Assembly (NCBI RefSeq): GCF_009905735.1
Contig: NZ_JAAALE010000007.1
Span: 62,001 to 126,000 of the forward strand
Length of the DNA stretch: 64,000 bases
Direction: 5' to 3'
From: Porphyrobacter sp. SLTP
Lineage (GTDB): Bacteria > Pseudomonadota > Alphaproteobacteria > Sphingomonadales > Sphingomonadaceae
The translations under genes were made by a program, and so were the position numbers. Below, one piece after another: positions 36,306 through 43,633 of the stretch; the first letter of the stretch is position 1; every line of letters begins with the position of its first letter. The notes beneath the pieces are model-generated. The model made no database searches. It saw nothing but the letters and a program-made list of their open reading frames with translations, and was not told where the DNA came from.

Positions 36306-36863
36306 ATGAAAGCTGCTCTGCCTGCCCTCGTCTCGATCCTTGCCCTTGCGGCCTGCGTGCCCGCCACCAAGGCCCCGCCCGCACAAGGGGCGGCGCCATC
36401 GCGACCGGCACCCTTGCGCCCGGCCCCGGTGCAGGCCCCGACCATGACCACCCCCACCTCCGCCGAGACCAATTGGATGGACATCCCGGCCACGGCAGGC
36501 AATTGGTCTTTCGCGGCCTTCCCCTTCGGCTCGCAGGCGATCTTCCGCGGGCCTGCCGGGCTCGACACAGGCCTCTCGCTTTCGTGCAACGCGCAAAGCC
36601 GCCAGGTCACGCTGCTGCGCTTGGGCCGCGCCGACCGCCCCCTGTCGATGCGCATTCTGACCGAAACCGCCAGTCGGTCAGGGATCGCCGAGCCGGTGGC
36701 GGAGCAATTGCCGGGGGTGGTGCTGAGGCTCGACCCGAACGACCCGCTGCTTGATGCAATGGCCCTGTCCAAGGGGCGCTTTGCTGTTGAGGTTGAAGGC
36801 CTCGCGCCGCTCTATCTCCCCAGCTACGCCGAGGTCAGCCGCGTGATCGAGGATTGCAGGTGA
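36306..36863 (+). CDS. Lipoprotein of unknown function
   Basis: The 185-residue protein has a lipobox (ILALAACVP), a Pro-rich linker and a compact domain (NWSFAAFPFGSQAIFRGPAG, LSLSCNAQSRQVTLLRLG, RFAVEVEGLAPLYLPSYAEV) ending in VIEDCR. The family is unrecognised but the pattern is common in sphingomonads. It is divergent from tlyA with a 35-nt gap. Confidence 0.7.
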   Translation: MKAALPALVSILALAACVPATKAPPAQGAAPSRPAPLRPAPVQAPTMTTPTSAETNWMDIPATAGNWSFAAFPFGSQAIFRGPAGLDTGLSLSCNAQSRQVTLLRLGRADRPLSMRILTETASRSGIAEPVAEQLPGVVLRLDPNDPLLDAMALSKGRFAVEVEGLAPLYLPSYAEVSRVIEDCR

Positions 36864-37115
36864 TCTTTTGTTTGGCGAACCCGCCTCCGCGGGTTCGTCC
36901 TCGGCGCGTTTCCTTCGCTGCGCTACGGAGCGCCTGCGGGCGGCCGGTCGGCCTTGCGGTCGCGTTGCGACCGACTTCCGCCGCCTTCCCCGATTCTATA
37001 CATTAATATCCACAGGCTTGCCCCCAGCCTGTCCACAGTCTGGATCTCAAACGAAAAACGCCCGAGGTTTCCCTCAGGCGCGCTTGGCCACGGTATTACG
37101 CGGCGAGGAGCAAGT
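36864..37115. other. Intergenic region with hairpins
   Basis: CGAACCCGC-ctcc-GCGGGTTCG (36876-36897) is a 9-bp stem just after the lipoprotein stop and may terminate it. ACAGGCT/AGCCTGT forms another stem near 37013-37033. At 37054-37080 a stem with a minus-strand T5 run forms a terminator for minus-strand transcripts. No credible gene is seen. Confidence 0.5.
37054..37080 (-). terminator. Minus-strand terminator-like hairpin
   Basis: On the minus strand CGCCTGAGG-gaaa-CCTCGGGCG (one internal mismatch) is followed by TTTTT. No minus-strand gene ends here, so it may block antisense transcription towards 36863 or end an unannotated RNA. Confidence 0.5.
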
Positions 37116-37253
37116 ATGACGGCGGAAAAGAATTATTCAAGTCTTGTCCTTTCGCGCCCCATGAATCACATTGCTCCCGAGGCCAGCGGCGAACGCGGCT
37201 CTCGGCCCCCGGTGAAACGTTGGGGTCTGGCTCACAAGCGTGAAAGGAGGTGA
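37116..37253 (+). CDS. 45-residue basic micro-protein
   Basis: The ORF encodes MTAEKNYSSLVLSRPMNHIA and ends PPVKRWGLAHKRERR. It starts with GAGGAG 6 nt upstream and stops inside the extended Shine-Dalgarno of the next micro-ORF. The C-terminus is strongly basic. I recognise no family. Its translation would run across the SD of the next ORF, so the two are likely coupled. A terminator follows at 37365. Confidence 0.5.
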   Translation: MTAEKNYSSLVLSRPMNHIAPEASGERGSRPPVKRWGLAHKRERR

Positions 37254-37256
37254 TCC
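37243..37256 (+). promoter_or_regulatory. 14-nt perfect Shine-Dalgarno (full complement of the 16S 3' end)
   Basis: AAAGGAGGTGATCC is the exact reverse complement of the conserved 16S rRNA 3' terminus GGATCACCTCCTTT. GGAGG lies 7 nt before the ATG at 37258, ideal spacing. Normal SDs pair over 4-6 nt, so this one is exceptional. It overlaps the stop codon of the 45-residue ORF. Confidence 0.85.
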
Positions 37257-37257
37257 G

Positions 37258-37314
37258 ATGTCTCATGGTTCAGTAGCGAGGTCGGTGAAGATCCCTACGG
37301 AGCATACTCGGTAA
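37258..37314 (+). CDS. 18-residue micro-ORF behind the perfect Shine-Dalgarno
   Basis: The ORF encodes MSHGSVARSVKIPTEHTR and stops with TAA. Spacing from the SD is optimal, so it is probably translated or at least binds ribosomes. The peptide has no run of regulatory amino acids that would mark a classical attenuation leader. It may be a true micro-protein, a ribosome-capturing leader or part of a regulatory RNA. Confidence 0.4.
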   Translation: MSHGSVARSVKIPTEHTR

Positions 37315-37364
37315 TCCTCTGCCAGAGTAAGGCTACGTGAGCGGCACTTCCGGCCGCTGACCAT

Positions 37365-37410
37365 GAAAGGGCGTTTCCACCGACGGGCTGGAAGCGCCCT
37401 TTTCATTTTT
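37365..37410 (+). terminator. Rho-independent terminator after the micro-ORFs
   Basis: GAAAGGGCGTTTCCA pairs with TGGAAGCGCCCTTTTC (37365-37379 with 37389-37404) and is followed by ATTTTTG on the plus strand. It closes a short transcript of about 300 nt that holds the two micro-ORFs and isolates it from ilvE. Confidence 0.88.
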
Positions 37411-37508
37411 GTGGTTTCGAAAGCGCGTCCGCGCCTTCATCCTCGGTGCGTTTCGAGCCTTGCGGTCGCGATGCGACCGTTTCACCGCCCTGTCGATGGC
37501 GTGGTAAA

Positions 37509-37644
37509 AGTCCCTCCCCGTTCGCCCCGCGAATGGGGAGGTGGCACCGCGTAGCGGTGACGGAGGGGTCTGCCATTGCCGCCCTACCCCTCCGTCAGCC
37601 CTGCGGGCTGCCACCTCCCCATCCTTGCAGGACGGGGAGGGACT
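37509..37644. repeat. Large dispersed palindromic repeat, copy 1
   Basis: This nested palindrome has arms AGTCCCTCCCCGT/ACGGGGAGGGACT, ATGGGGAGGTGGC/GCCACCTCCCCAT and TGACGGAGGGGT/ACCCCTCCGTCA around a short core. A second copy lies at 50850-50990. The long self-complementarity would give a large cruciform or RNA stem. It lies 57 bp before the ilvE start, so it may be in its leader. Confidence 0.85.
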
Positions 37645-37700
37645 ATCTCCCCCACTCTCTCCCGCTTGCCCTTCGTGCCCCACAGTATTACGCGCATCCC

Positions 37701-38777
37701 ATGCAACTGACGCGCCTTCCTCACCCCTCGCCCACGCCTGATGCCACCCGCACGCAGCTGATCGCCGATCCCGGTTTCGGGACGGTGTTCACCGATCACA
37801 TGGTGGTGATCGATTACGACGAAGCGCTGGGTGGGTGGCAGACCCCGGTGCTCGGCCCGCGCGAGCCGATCCCGCTCGATCCGGCGGCGAGCGTGCTGCA
37901 TTATGCGCAGGAAATCTTCGAAGGGCTGAAGGCCTATCGCCACCCCGATGGCGCGCTCGGCCTGTTCCGGCCCGAGGCCAACGCCGCGCGCTTCAATGCC
38001 TCGGCCGAGCGGCTCGCCATGCCCGCCCTGCCCCAAGAGCTGTTCCTCGGCGCGATCAAGGCGCTGCTGGAGGTTGACGGCAACTGGTATCCGGCGGTCG
38101 AGGGCGGATCGCTCTACCTGCGGCCCTTCATGATCGCGACCGAGGCGTTCCTGGGCGTGCGTCCGGCGAAGAAGTACAAGTTCATCGTCATCGCTTCGCC
38201 TGCCGGCAACTACTTCAAGTCCGGCGCCAAGGCGGTGAGCATCTGGATTTCCGACTACACCCGCGCCGCCCCCGGCGGGACGGGCGCGGCCAAGTGCGGC
38301 GGCAACTATGCCGCCAGCCTCGTGCCGACCGGGCAGGCCTTCGCCAAGGGGCATGATCAGGTGCTGTTCCTTGACGCAGTCGAGCGCAAGTGGGTCGAGG
38401 AGCTGGGCGGCATGAACCTGTTCTTCGTCTTTGCCGACGGAACGGTCATCACCCCGCCACTGACGGGCACGATCCTCCCCGGCATCACCCGCAACAGCCT
38501 GATGGCGCTGCTGACCGAGCAGGGGCTGACCGTGTCCGAAGCACCTTACTCCATCGACCAATGGCGCGCGGATGCGCAGAGCGGTCATCTCGTCGAAGTG
38601 ATGGCCTGCGGCACCGCTGCCGTGGTCACCGCGGTCGGCACCGTTGCGGGGCCGGACGGCGCGTTCACCATCGGTGCAGGCGGCATTGGCCAGACCACCG
38701 CCAAGCTGCGCGAGACTCTGGTCGGCATCCAGACCGGACAAATCGCCGACACCCATGGCTGGGTGATGCGGGTTTGA
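37701..38777 (+). CDS. ilvE: Branched-chain amino acid aminotransferase
   Basis: This is a PLP class IV aminotransferase, the last step of Ile/Val/Leu synthesis. The 358-residue protein has [35 protein letters not shown], the PLP-Lys region [18 protein letters not shown] and [11 protein letters not shown]. It is of the large ~360-residue type. The ATG at 37701 is chosen; the longer open frame crosses the palindromic repeat. Its stop overlaps the trhO start. Confidence 0.94.
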   Translation: MQLTRLPHPSPTPDATRTQLIADPGFGTVFTDHMVVIDYDEALGGWQTPVLGPREPIPLDPAASVLHYAQEIFEGLKAYRHPDGALGLFRPEANAARFNASAERLAMPALPQELFLGAIKALLEVDGNWYPAVEGGSLYLRPFMIATEAFLGVRPAKKYKFIVIASPAGNYFKSGAKAVSIWISDYTRAAPGGTGAAKCGGNYAASLVPTGQAFAKGHDQVLFLDAVERKWVEELGGMNLFFVFADGTVITPPLTGTILPGITRNSLMALLTEQGLTVSEAPYSIDQWRADAQSGHLVEVMACGTAAVVTAVGTVAGPDGAFTIGAGGIGQTTAKLRETLVGIQTGQIADTHGWVMRV

Positions 38778-39577
38778 TTGCAGTCGCCGCGCTCTACCAG
38801 TTCACGCGGTTCGATGATCCCGAGGCTCTGAAGGATCCGCTGCTGGCTGCCTGTGAGGCGGCGGGCATCAAGGGCACGCTGCTGCTCGCGCGGGAGGGGA
38901 TCAACGGCACCATCGCGGGCGAGGCTGCGGCGCTGGCGGCAGTGCTCGGCCACATCCGCGCTCTGCCCGGCTGCGCTGACCTTGATGTGAAGTTCTCCGA
39001 CGCCCCCGAAATGCCCTTCGGTAAGTTGAAGGTCCGGGTGAAGCGCGAGATCGTCACCATGGGCGAGCCCGATATCGACCCCACGCTGAGCGCGGGCACC
39101 TATGTCGATCCGCATGACTGGAACGCCCTGATCGCCGACCCCGACACGCTGGTGATCGACACCCGCAATGATTACGAGGTCGCGATCGGCACGTTTGCAG
39201 GCGCGGTTGATCCGGCGACGCCGTCGTTCCGCGATTTCCCCGCCTGGTTCCGCACGCACCGCGCAGAATTGCTCGAAGGCAAGAAACGCGTCGCGATGTT
39301 CTGCACCGGCGGTATCCGCTGCGAGAAATCGACCAGCTTCCTGCGCGCCGAGGGCATCGAGGAGGTTTTCCACCTCAAGGGCGGCATTCTCAAATATCTT
39401 GAAGAGGTGCCTGCGCAGCAGAGCCTGTGGCGGGGCGAATGCTTCGTCTTCGATGAACGCGTGAGCCTCGGCCATGGTCTTGCGCAGGGCAACCACACCC
39501 GCTGCCGCCCGTGCGGTCGCCCGCTGCCTGCGGGGGAGAGTTGCCCCGTCTGCGAAGGCGACGCCGCGCCGCAATGA
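38774..39577 (+). CDS. trhO: tRNA uridine-34 hydroxylase (rhodanese-like)
   Basis: TrhO (YceA) catalyses oxygen-dependent 5-hydroxylation of tRNA U34. The 267-residue protein has an N-terminal acylphosphatase-like domain ([16 protein letters not shown]), the rhodanese domain with the active Cys in [16 protein letters not shown], and the C-terminal Cys cluster ([17 protein letters not shown]). The apparent start is TTG overlapping the ilvE stop (TTGA), as no upstream in-frame ATG fits. Its end overlaps the next gene (ATGA). Confidence 0.9.
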   Translation: MIAVAALYQFTRFDDPEALKDPLLAACEAAGIKGTLLLAREGINGTIAGEAAALAAVLGHIRALPGCADLDVKFSDAPEMPFGKLKVRVKREIVTMGEPDIDPTLSAGTYVDPHDWNALIADPDTLVIDTRNDYEVAIGTFAGAVDPATPSFRDFPAWFRTHRAELLEGKKRVAMFCTGGIRCEKSTSFLRAEGIEEVFHLKGGILKYLEEVPAQQSLWRGECFVFDERVSLGHGLAQGNHTRCRPCGRPLPAGESCPVCEGDAAPQ

Positions 39578-40209
39578 ACCTGCCGGTGCTCTATTCCTTC
39601 CGCCGCTGCCCCTATGCGATGCGGGCGCGGATGGCGCTGTGGGTTGCGGGCATCGTGGTGGAGCTGCGCGAAGTGAAGCTCGCCGCCAAGCCACCCGAGC
39701 TTTTCGCTGCCTCACCCAAGGGCACTGTCCCGGTGCTGGTCCTGCCGGATGGAACCGTGGTCGACCAGAGCCTCGACATCATGCGCTGGGCGTTGGCGCA
39801 GAATGACCCCGAACACTGGCTGGCAGGCGATGATGCCGCGCTGATCGCGATGAATGACGGGCCGTTCAAGCATCATCTCGACCGCGCGAAATATCCCGGG
39901 CGCTATGAGGAGGACGGCGTGACCGCCCACCGCGCCTCCGCGCTCGCGCTGCTCGCCCCACTGGAGCTGCGTTTGCAAGCCGCGCCGTGGCTGTGTGGGG
40001 AAAGCCTCACTCTCACCGACATCGCGCTGTTCCCCTTCATCCGCCAGTTCGCCGCGATTGATTCGGACTGGTTCGCGGCTCAGCCGCTGCCGCAGTTGCA
40101 GGCTTGGCTGGAAGGTCTGCTGGCCTCCGAGCTGTTCGGCGCGGTGATGGGCAAATTCGCTCCCTGGCAGGAGGGCGATGCGCCTGTGATGTTCGGGCGA
40201 AACAGCTAA
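39574..40209 (+). CDS. Glutathione S-transferase
   Basis: The 211-residue protein has the thioredoxin-like domain ([20 protein letters not shown] with a Cys, then [24 protein letters not shown]) and a helical C-terminal domain ([18 protein letters not shown]). The single CPYA resembles beta/omega-class or glutaredoxin-2-like enzymes. It starts at ATG within the trhO stop, giving a three-gene overlapping operon ilvE-trhO-GST. Confidence 0.88.
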   Translation: MNLPVLYSFRRCPYAMRARMALWVAGIVVELREVKLAAKPPELFAASPKGTVPVLVLPDGTVVDQSLDIMRWALAQNDPEHWLAGDDAALIAMNDGPFKHHLDRAKYPGRYEEDGVTAHRASALALLAPLELRLQAAPWLCGESLTLTDIALFPFIRQFAAIDSDWFAAQPLPQLQAWLEGLLASELFGAVMGKFAPWQEGDAPVMFGRNS

Positions 40210-40214
40210 ACACC

Positions 40215-40243
40215 GTCGCCCCGTGTCAAGCACGGGGTGACGA
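40215..40243. repeat. Palindromic repeat GTCGCCCCGTG / CACGGGGTGACGAC
   Basis: GTCGCCCCGTG-tcaag-CACGGGGTGAC is a single REP-type palindrome between two convergent genes. It has no nuclease gene attached and may double as a bidirectional terminator. Confidence 0.7.
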
Positions 40244-40252
40244 CAAAGAGGA

Positions 40253-41149
40253 TCATCGACCCCCCAATCCCTCCCGGAACGCATCGACCAGCCAGCTTGC
40301 CGCCGGGCCAAGCCGCGTGTCACGCCGCCACAGCGCGTTGAGGCCGTAATGCGCGCCGGGCTTCTCCGGCAGGTCGAGCTCCACCAGCGCACCGCTCGCC
40401 AGATCGCCCGCCACCATCGCGCGCGGCATGTTGCCCCAGCCCAGCCCCTCTTTCAGCAGCGAATGCTTGGCCCCCAGGTCGCCGAGCCGCCAGGTCAGCG
40501 GGCTGAGCACCGAGAACTCGCGCCCCTCGGTCAGCGGCGAACGGTCGGTCAGCACGAGTTGCAGATGGCGGCGGCTCTCCCCCGGAGCGACGCCGGGACG
40601 CGCGAGGGGATGGGTCGGCGCGGCGACGGGGATCAGGTCGATTGCCCCCACTGCCCGGCGTTCCAGCGCGGGCTGATCGCCGATCACCGGGCCGCCGATG
40701 GCAAGGTCCGATCCACCGTCGATCACGCAGGCCGCGACCGCGCCCAGCCCCTCGATCCGCAAGGTCAGCGCGCAGGTCGGGAACATCCGGCGGAATTCGC
40801 CCAGCACATGGGCAGTGATCTCGCTCGGCACCATCACGTCGACCACCAGCGTCAGCGACGGCTCCTGCCCGGCGTGAAGGGAGCGGGTCTTGGCGAGCAG
40901 CGCGTCCACCCCATCGGCAATCCCGCGCGCTTCGGCCAGCAAGCCCTCTCCCGCCGCCGTCAGAACCGGGCGGCGCGAGCCCTCACGGTCGAAGAGGCTG
41001 AGACCCAATTGCGCCTCCAACTGCGCAATCCCGTAAGACACTGCCGAGACCGCCCGCCCCATCGCCTTGGCCGCGCCGCCGAAGCTGCCGTGCTCGGCCA
41101 CGGCGATGAAGATGCGCAATTGATCGAGACTGGGTTCGCCGAGCTTCAT
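40253..41149 (-). CDS. LysR-family regulator of the pirin/azoreductase locus
   Basis: The N-terminal HTH reads SLDQLRIFIAVAEHGSFGGA and KAMGRAVSAVSYGIAQLEAQ, followed by a standard effector domain. The ATG at 41149 (MKLGEPSLDQL) is preferred to one 27 nt upstream, because a 21-bp inverted repeat (41156-41176) then falls in the promoter instead of the coding region. The gene diverges from pirin and azoR, which suggests control of a quinone or electrophile response. Confidence 0.87.
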   Translation of the reverse strand: MKLGEPSLDQLRIFIAVAEHGSFGGAAKAMGRAVSAVSYGIAQLEAQLGLSLFDREGSRRPVLTAAGEGLLAEARGIADGVDALLAKTRSLHAGQEPSLTLVVDVMVPSEITAHVLGEFRRMFPTCALTLRIEGLGAVAACVIDGGSDLAIGGPVIGDQPALERRAVGAIDLIPVAAPTHPLARPGVAPGESRRHLQLVLTDRSPLTEGREFSVLSPLTWRLGDLGAKHSLLKEGLGWGNMPRAMVAGDLASGALVELDLPEKPGAHYGLNALWRRDTRLGPAASWLVDAFREGLGGR

Positions 41150-41155
41150 GGCTAT

Positions 41156-41176
41156 ATGTTCAGATAATCCGAACAT
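41156..41176. promoter_or_regulatory. Probable LysR binding site
   Basis: ATGTTC-N9-GAACAT is a perfect dyad with the T-N11-A core typical of LysR boxes. It lies just upstream of the divergent LysR start and about 105 bp before pirin. Confidence 0.6.
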
Positions 41177-41279
41177 CTTGGCAAGTTTTATCGCACTTAT
41201 CCGTTCGCCATCTTTGTCCTATCTCACCCTCAACAGAGCGAGCCCATCCGCGGGCCACTCCGAACCAAGGAGAAACGCC

Positions 41280-41981
41280 ATGATCGAACTTCGTCCCTTT
41301 AACACGCTGGGTGCCGCCAACCACGGCTGGCTCGATGCGCGCCATCACTTCTCGTTTGCGAACTACCACGATCCGGCCCGTGTCCACTGGGGCGCGCTGC
41401 GGGTCTGGAACGATGACAAGATCGCGGCGGGCACCGGCTTCCCGACCCACCCGCACAGCGACATGGAGATCATCACCTATGTCCGCACCGGGGCAATCAC
41501 GCACCGGGACAGCATGGGCAACGAAGGCCGCACCGAAGCGGGCGACGTGCAGGTGATGAGCGCTGGCAACGGTGTCCGCCACTCGGAGTACAACCTCGAA
41601 GGCGAGGAAACCACGCTGTTCCAGATCTGGATCATCCCCGATGAACGCGGCGGCGAACCCAGCTGGGGCGCACGGCAGTTCCCCAAGGACGACCGCAACG
41701 GCGCTTTCGTCCCGCTCGCCAGCGGGGTCGCGAATGACAATGACGCGCTCAAGATCCGTGCCGATGCGCGGGTACTCGGGGCGACGATCAAGGCGGGCGA
41801 AAGCGTGACCTACACGCCCCGCAGCGCTGACCGTCACCTCTACCTCGTGCCCGCCACCGGCAAGATCCGGATCGACGATGTCGAAGCCAATGCCCGCGAC
41901 GGCGTCGCGATCACCGCGTTGGACAGCATCACGATCACCGCGCTCGAAGACAGCGAAGTCGTGCTGGTCGACGCAGCGTAA
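41280..41981 (+). CDS. Pirin family protein (quercetinase-like)
   Basis: The 233-residue bicupin has the metal-site motifs FPTHPHSDMEIITYV and NGVRHSEYN (His, His, His, Glu). Bacterial pirins degrade flavonols or act in redox sensing. The ATG at 41280 follows AGGAGA. It is paired with azoR downstream and a LysR gene upstream, a common arrangement. Confidence 0.92.
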   Translation: MIELRPFNTLGAANHGWLDARHHFSFANYHDPARVHWGALRVWNDDKIAAGTGFPTHPHSDMEIITYVRTGAITHRDSMGNEGRTEAGDVQVMSAGNGVRHSEYNLEGEETTLFQIWIIPDERGGEPSWGARQFPKDDRNGAFVPLASGVANDNDALKIRADARVLGATIKAGESVTYTPRSADRHLYLVPATGKIRIDDVEANARDGVAITALDSITITALEDSEVVLVDAA

Positions 41982-42065
41982 CAGCCCCCCCCGGAGCCGG
42001 CCGGTCTCCCCCATCCCCCCTGCCGGCCGGCTCCACCCCCGCTTTTCATTCAAGGACACACCGCC

Positions 42066-42662
42066 ATGAGCAACATCCTCTACATCACCGCCAGCATCCG
42101 TTCGGACAGCGAGAGCGTTTCGCGCAGCCTTGGCCAGCGCATCGTCGATGGTCTGGCCGCCAAGACCGGCGCCAGCGTCACCACCCGCGATCTTGCCGCC
42201 AATGATCTGCCTTATGTGAGCGCCGAGCGCTTTGCCGCCAACCTCACCCCGGCGGCTGACCGCACGCCCGAGCAGGCCGAGCTCGCCGCCATTGCCGACA
42301 CGCTCATCGCCGAACTGCAAGCCGCCGACACCATCGTGATTGCGAGCCCGGTCTACAATTTTGGCCCGCCCGCCACCCTCAAGGCCTGGGCCGATCTGGT
42401 CGCCCGCACCGGCACCACCTTCCGCTACACCGCCACCGGCCCCGAAGGCCTGCTGACCGGCAAGAAGGCCTATCTCGCCATCGCCAGCGGCGGCACCCCG
42501 ATGGGGAGCGATATCGACTTCATGAGCCGCTGGCTGACCTTCTTCCTCGGCTTCCTCGGCATCACCGATGTCGAGCTGGTCGCGGCGGATGGGATCATGG
42601 GCATCGACGGCGAAGCCAAGATTGCTGCCGCCCGCGAGACGGCTGAGCGTCTGGCTGCGTAA
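42066..42662 (+). CDS. azoR: FMN-dependent NADH-azoreductase
   Basis: The 198-residue flavodoxin-like protein starts MSNILYITASIRSDSESVSR and contains SPVYNFGPPATLKAWADLVA and GLLTGKKAYLAIASGGTPMG, the AzoR/AcpD signature. It reduces azo dyes and quinones. It lies 84 nt after pirin and is likely regulated with it. Confidence 0.93.
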   Translation: MSNILYITASIRSDSESVSRSLGQRIVDGLAAKTGASVTTRDLAANDLPYVSAERFAANLTPAADRTPEQAELAAIADTLIAELQAADTIVIASPVYNFGPPATLKAWADLVARTGTTFRYTATGPEGLLTGKKAYLAIASGGTPMGSDIDFMSRWLTFFLGFLGITDVELVAADGIMGIDGEAKIAAARETAERLAA

Positions 42663-42730
42663 CTCTGAGGTGGGGGCGGTTGCGAGGGTCGCACCGTCCC
42701 CTTCCCACCCGCATTCTCGCCCCGGCGGCC

Positions 42731-43633
42731 CTAATCTCTCGGACGCGCCAGCTGCGGTTTGAACAGCGTGCGGCTCGGGCGGATGACGATGATCGCCACG
42801 CCCACCAGCGCCATCCCGCCGCCGATGATCAGCGGCCAGCCGATGGTATCGCCCGTCAGCCATGTCCCGAAGGCAATCGTCAGCAGTGGGGTGAGCAGCG
42901 TCAGAGGCACGATCAGGTTCGCATCATGCGCCTGAAACAGCCGAAAATAGGCCGAATGCGCGCCGACCGAAACAATCACCCCGGCAAACAGCACGCACCC
43001 CGCCACCGCCAGCGGTGCAGCTTCGACGGCGGCGATCTGTCCGGTTTCCAGCAGCAGGGTCGCAGGCAGCATCACACAGAGCGAGGCCAGCCCGGCCCAC
43101 GCTTGCAGCGCAACCGCGCCGATTTCGATCCGCTTGACGAAGACCGAGGCAAAGGCCCCGATGAACACGCCCGCAAAGGCGAACCCAAGGCCCACCGGAT
43201 CGCCCGCGTCGGACGGCGCGCCGATCGCGAGGCCGACTCCGCCCAGCGCCAGCGCCATGCCGATCCCGCGCCGCCAGCGCACTTCCTCGCCCAGAAAGAT
43301 GATCGCGAACAGCACCGTCAGCGGCGCGCCTGACAGGTTGACGATCCCGACGGCCGAGGGGCTCGCCGTCTGAAGCCCCACGAATTGCAGCCCAAAGCTC
43401 CCCCCGGTGATCGCAAAGCCGATCAGCAACACCAGCGGCAGGCGCGCCGGACGCTGACGCAGCAGCAGCGGGAACAGCACCAGCAGCACCGTCCCCGACC
43501 GCAGCACCGTGTAGAACAGCGGCGGCAGGCCCAGCGTGCTCACCGCGATCTTGCTGACCACGATGTTGAGCGCCCAGGCGACATTGCAGAACAGCATGAT
43601 GCCGAGCGCGGACAGTGGCAGGCTTTTCGGCAT
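42731..43633 (-). CDS. EamA/DMT-family transporter
   Basis: The 300-residue protein has ten membrane segments in two EamA repeats (ALNIVVSKIAVSTLGLPPLF, then GEEVRWRRGIGMALALGGVG, and the second repeat). Substrates of such proteins vary and cannot be inferred. The ATG shares one base with the nadE stop (TGATG), so it is translated with nadE. Confidence 0.87.
   Translation of the reverse strand: MPKSLPLSALGIMLFCNVAWALNIVVSKIAVSTLGLPPLFYTVLRSGTVLLVLFPLLLRQRPARLPLVLLIGFAITGGSFGLQFVGLQTASPSAVGIVNLSGAPLTVLFAIIFLGEEVRWRRGIGMALALGGVGLAIGAPSDAGDPVGLGFAFAGVFIGAFASVFVKRIEIGAVALQAWAGLASLCVMLPATLLLETGQIAAVEAAPLAVAGCVLFAGVIVSVGAHSAYFRLFQAHDANLIVPLTLLTPLLTIAFGTWLTGDTIGWPLIIGGGMALVGVAIIVIRPSRTLFKPQLARPRD

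Noticed and set aside
37258..37314. Classical amino-acid attenuation leader for ilvE
   Set aside because: The 18-residue peptide has no cluster of Ile, Leu or Val codons, and a palindromic repeat and about 290 nt separate its terminator from the ilvE start.
37116..37410. tmRNA or 6S RNA gene
   Set aside because: No tRNA-like acceptor/T-arm pair, no tag sequence ending in ALAA/VAA, and no long 6S-type helix were found; the micro-ORF reading explains the sequence better.
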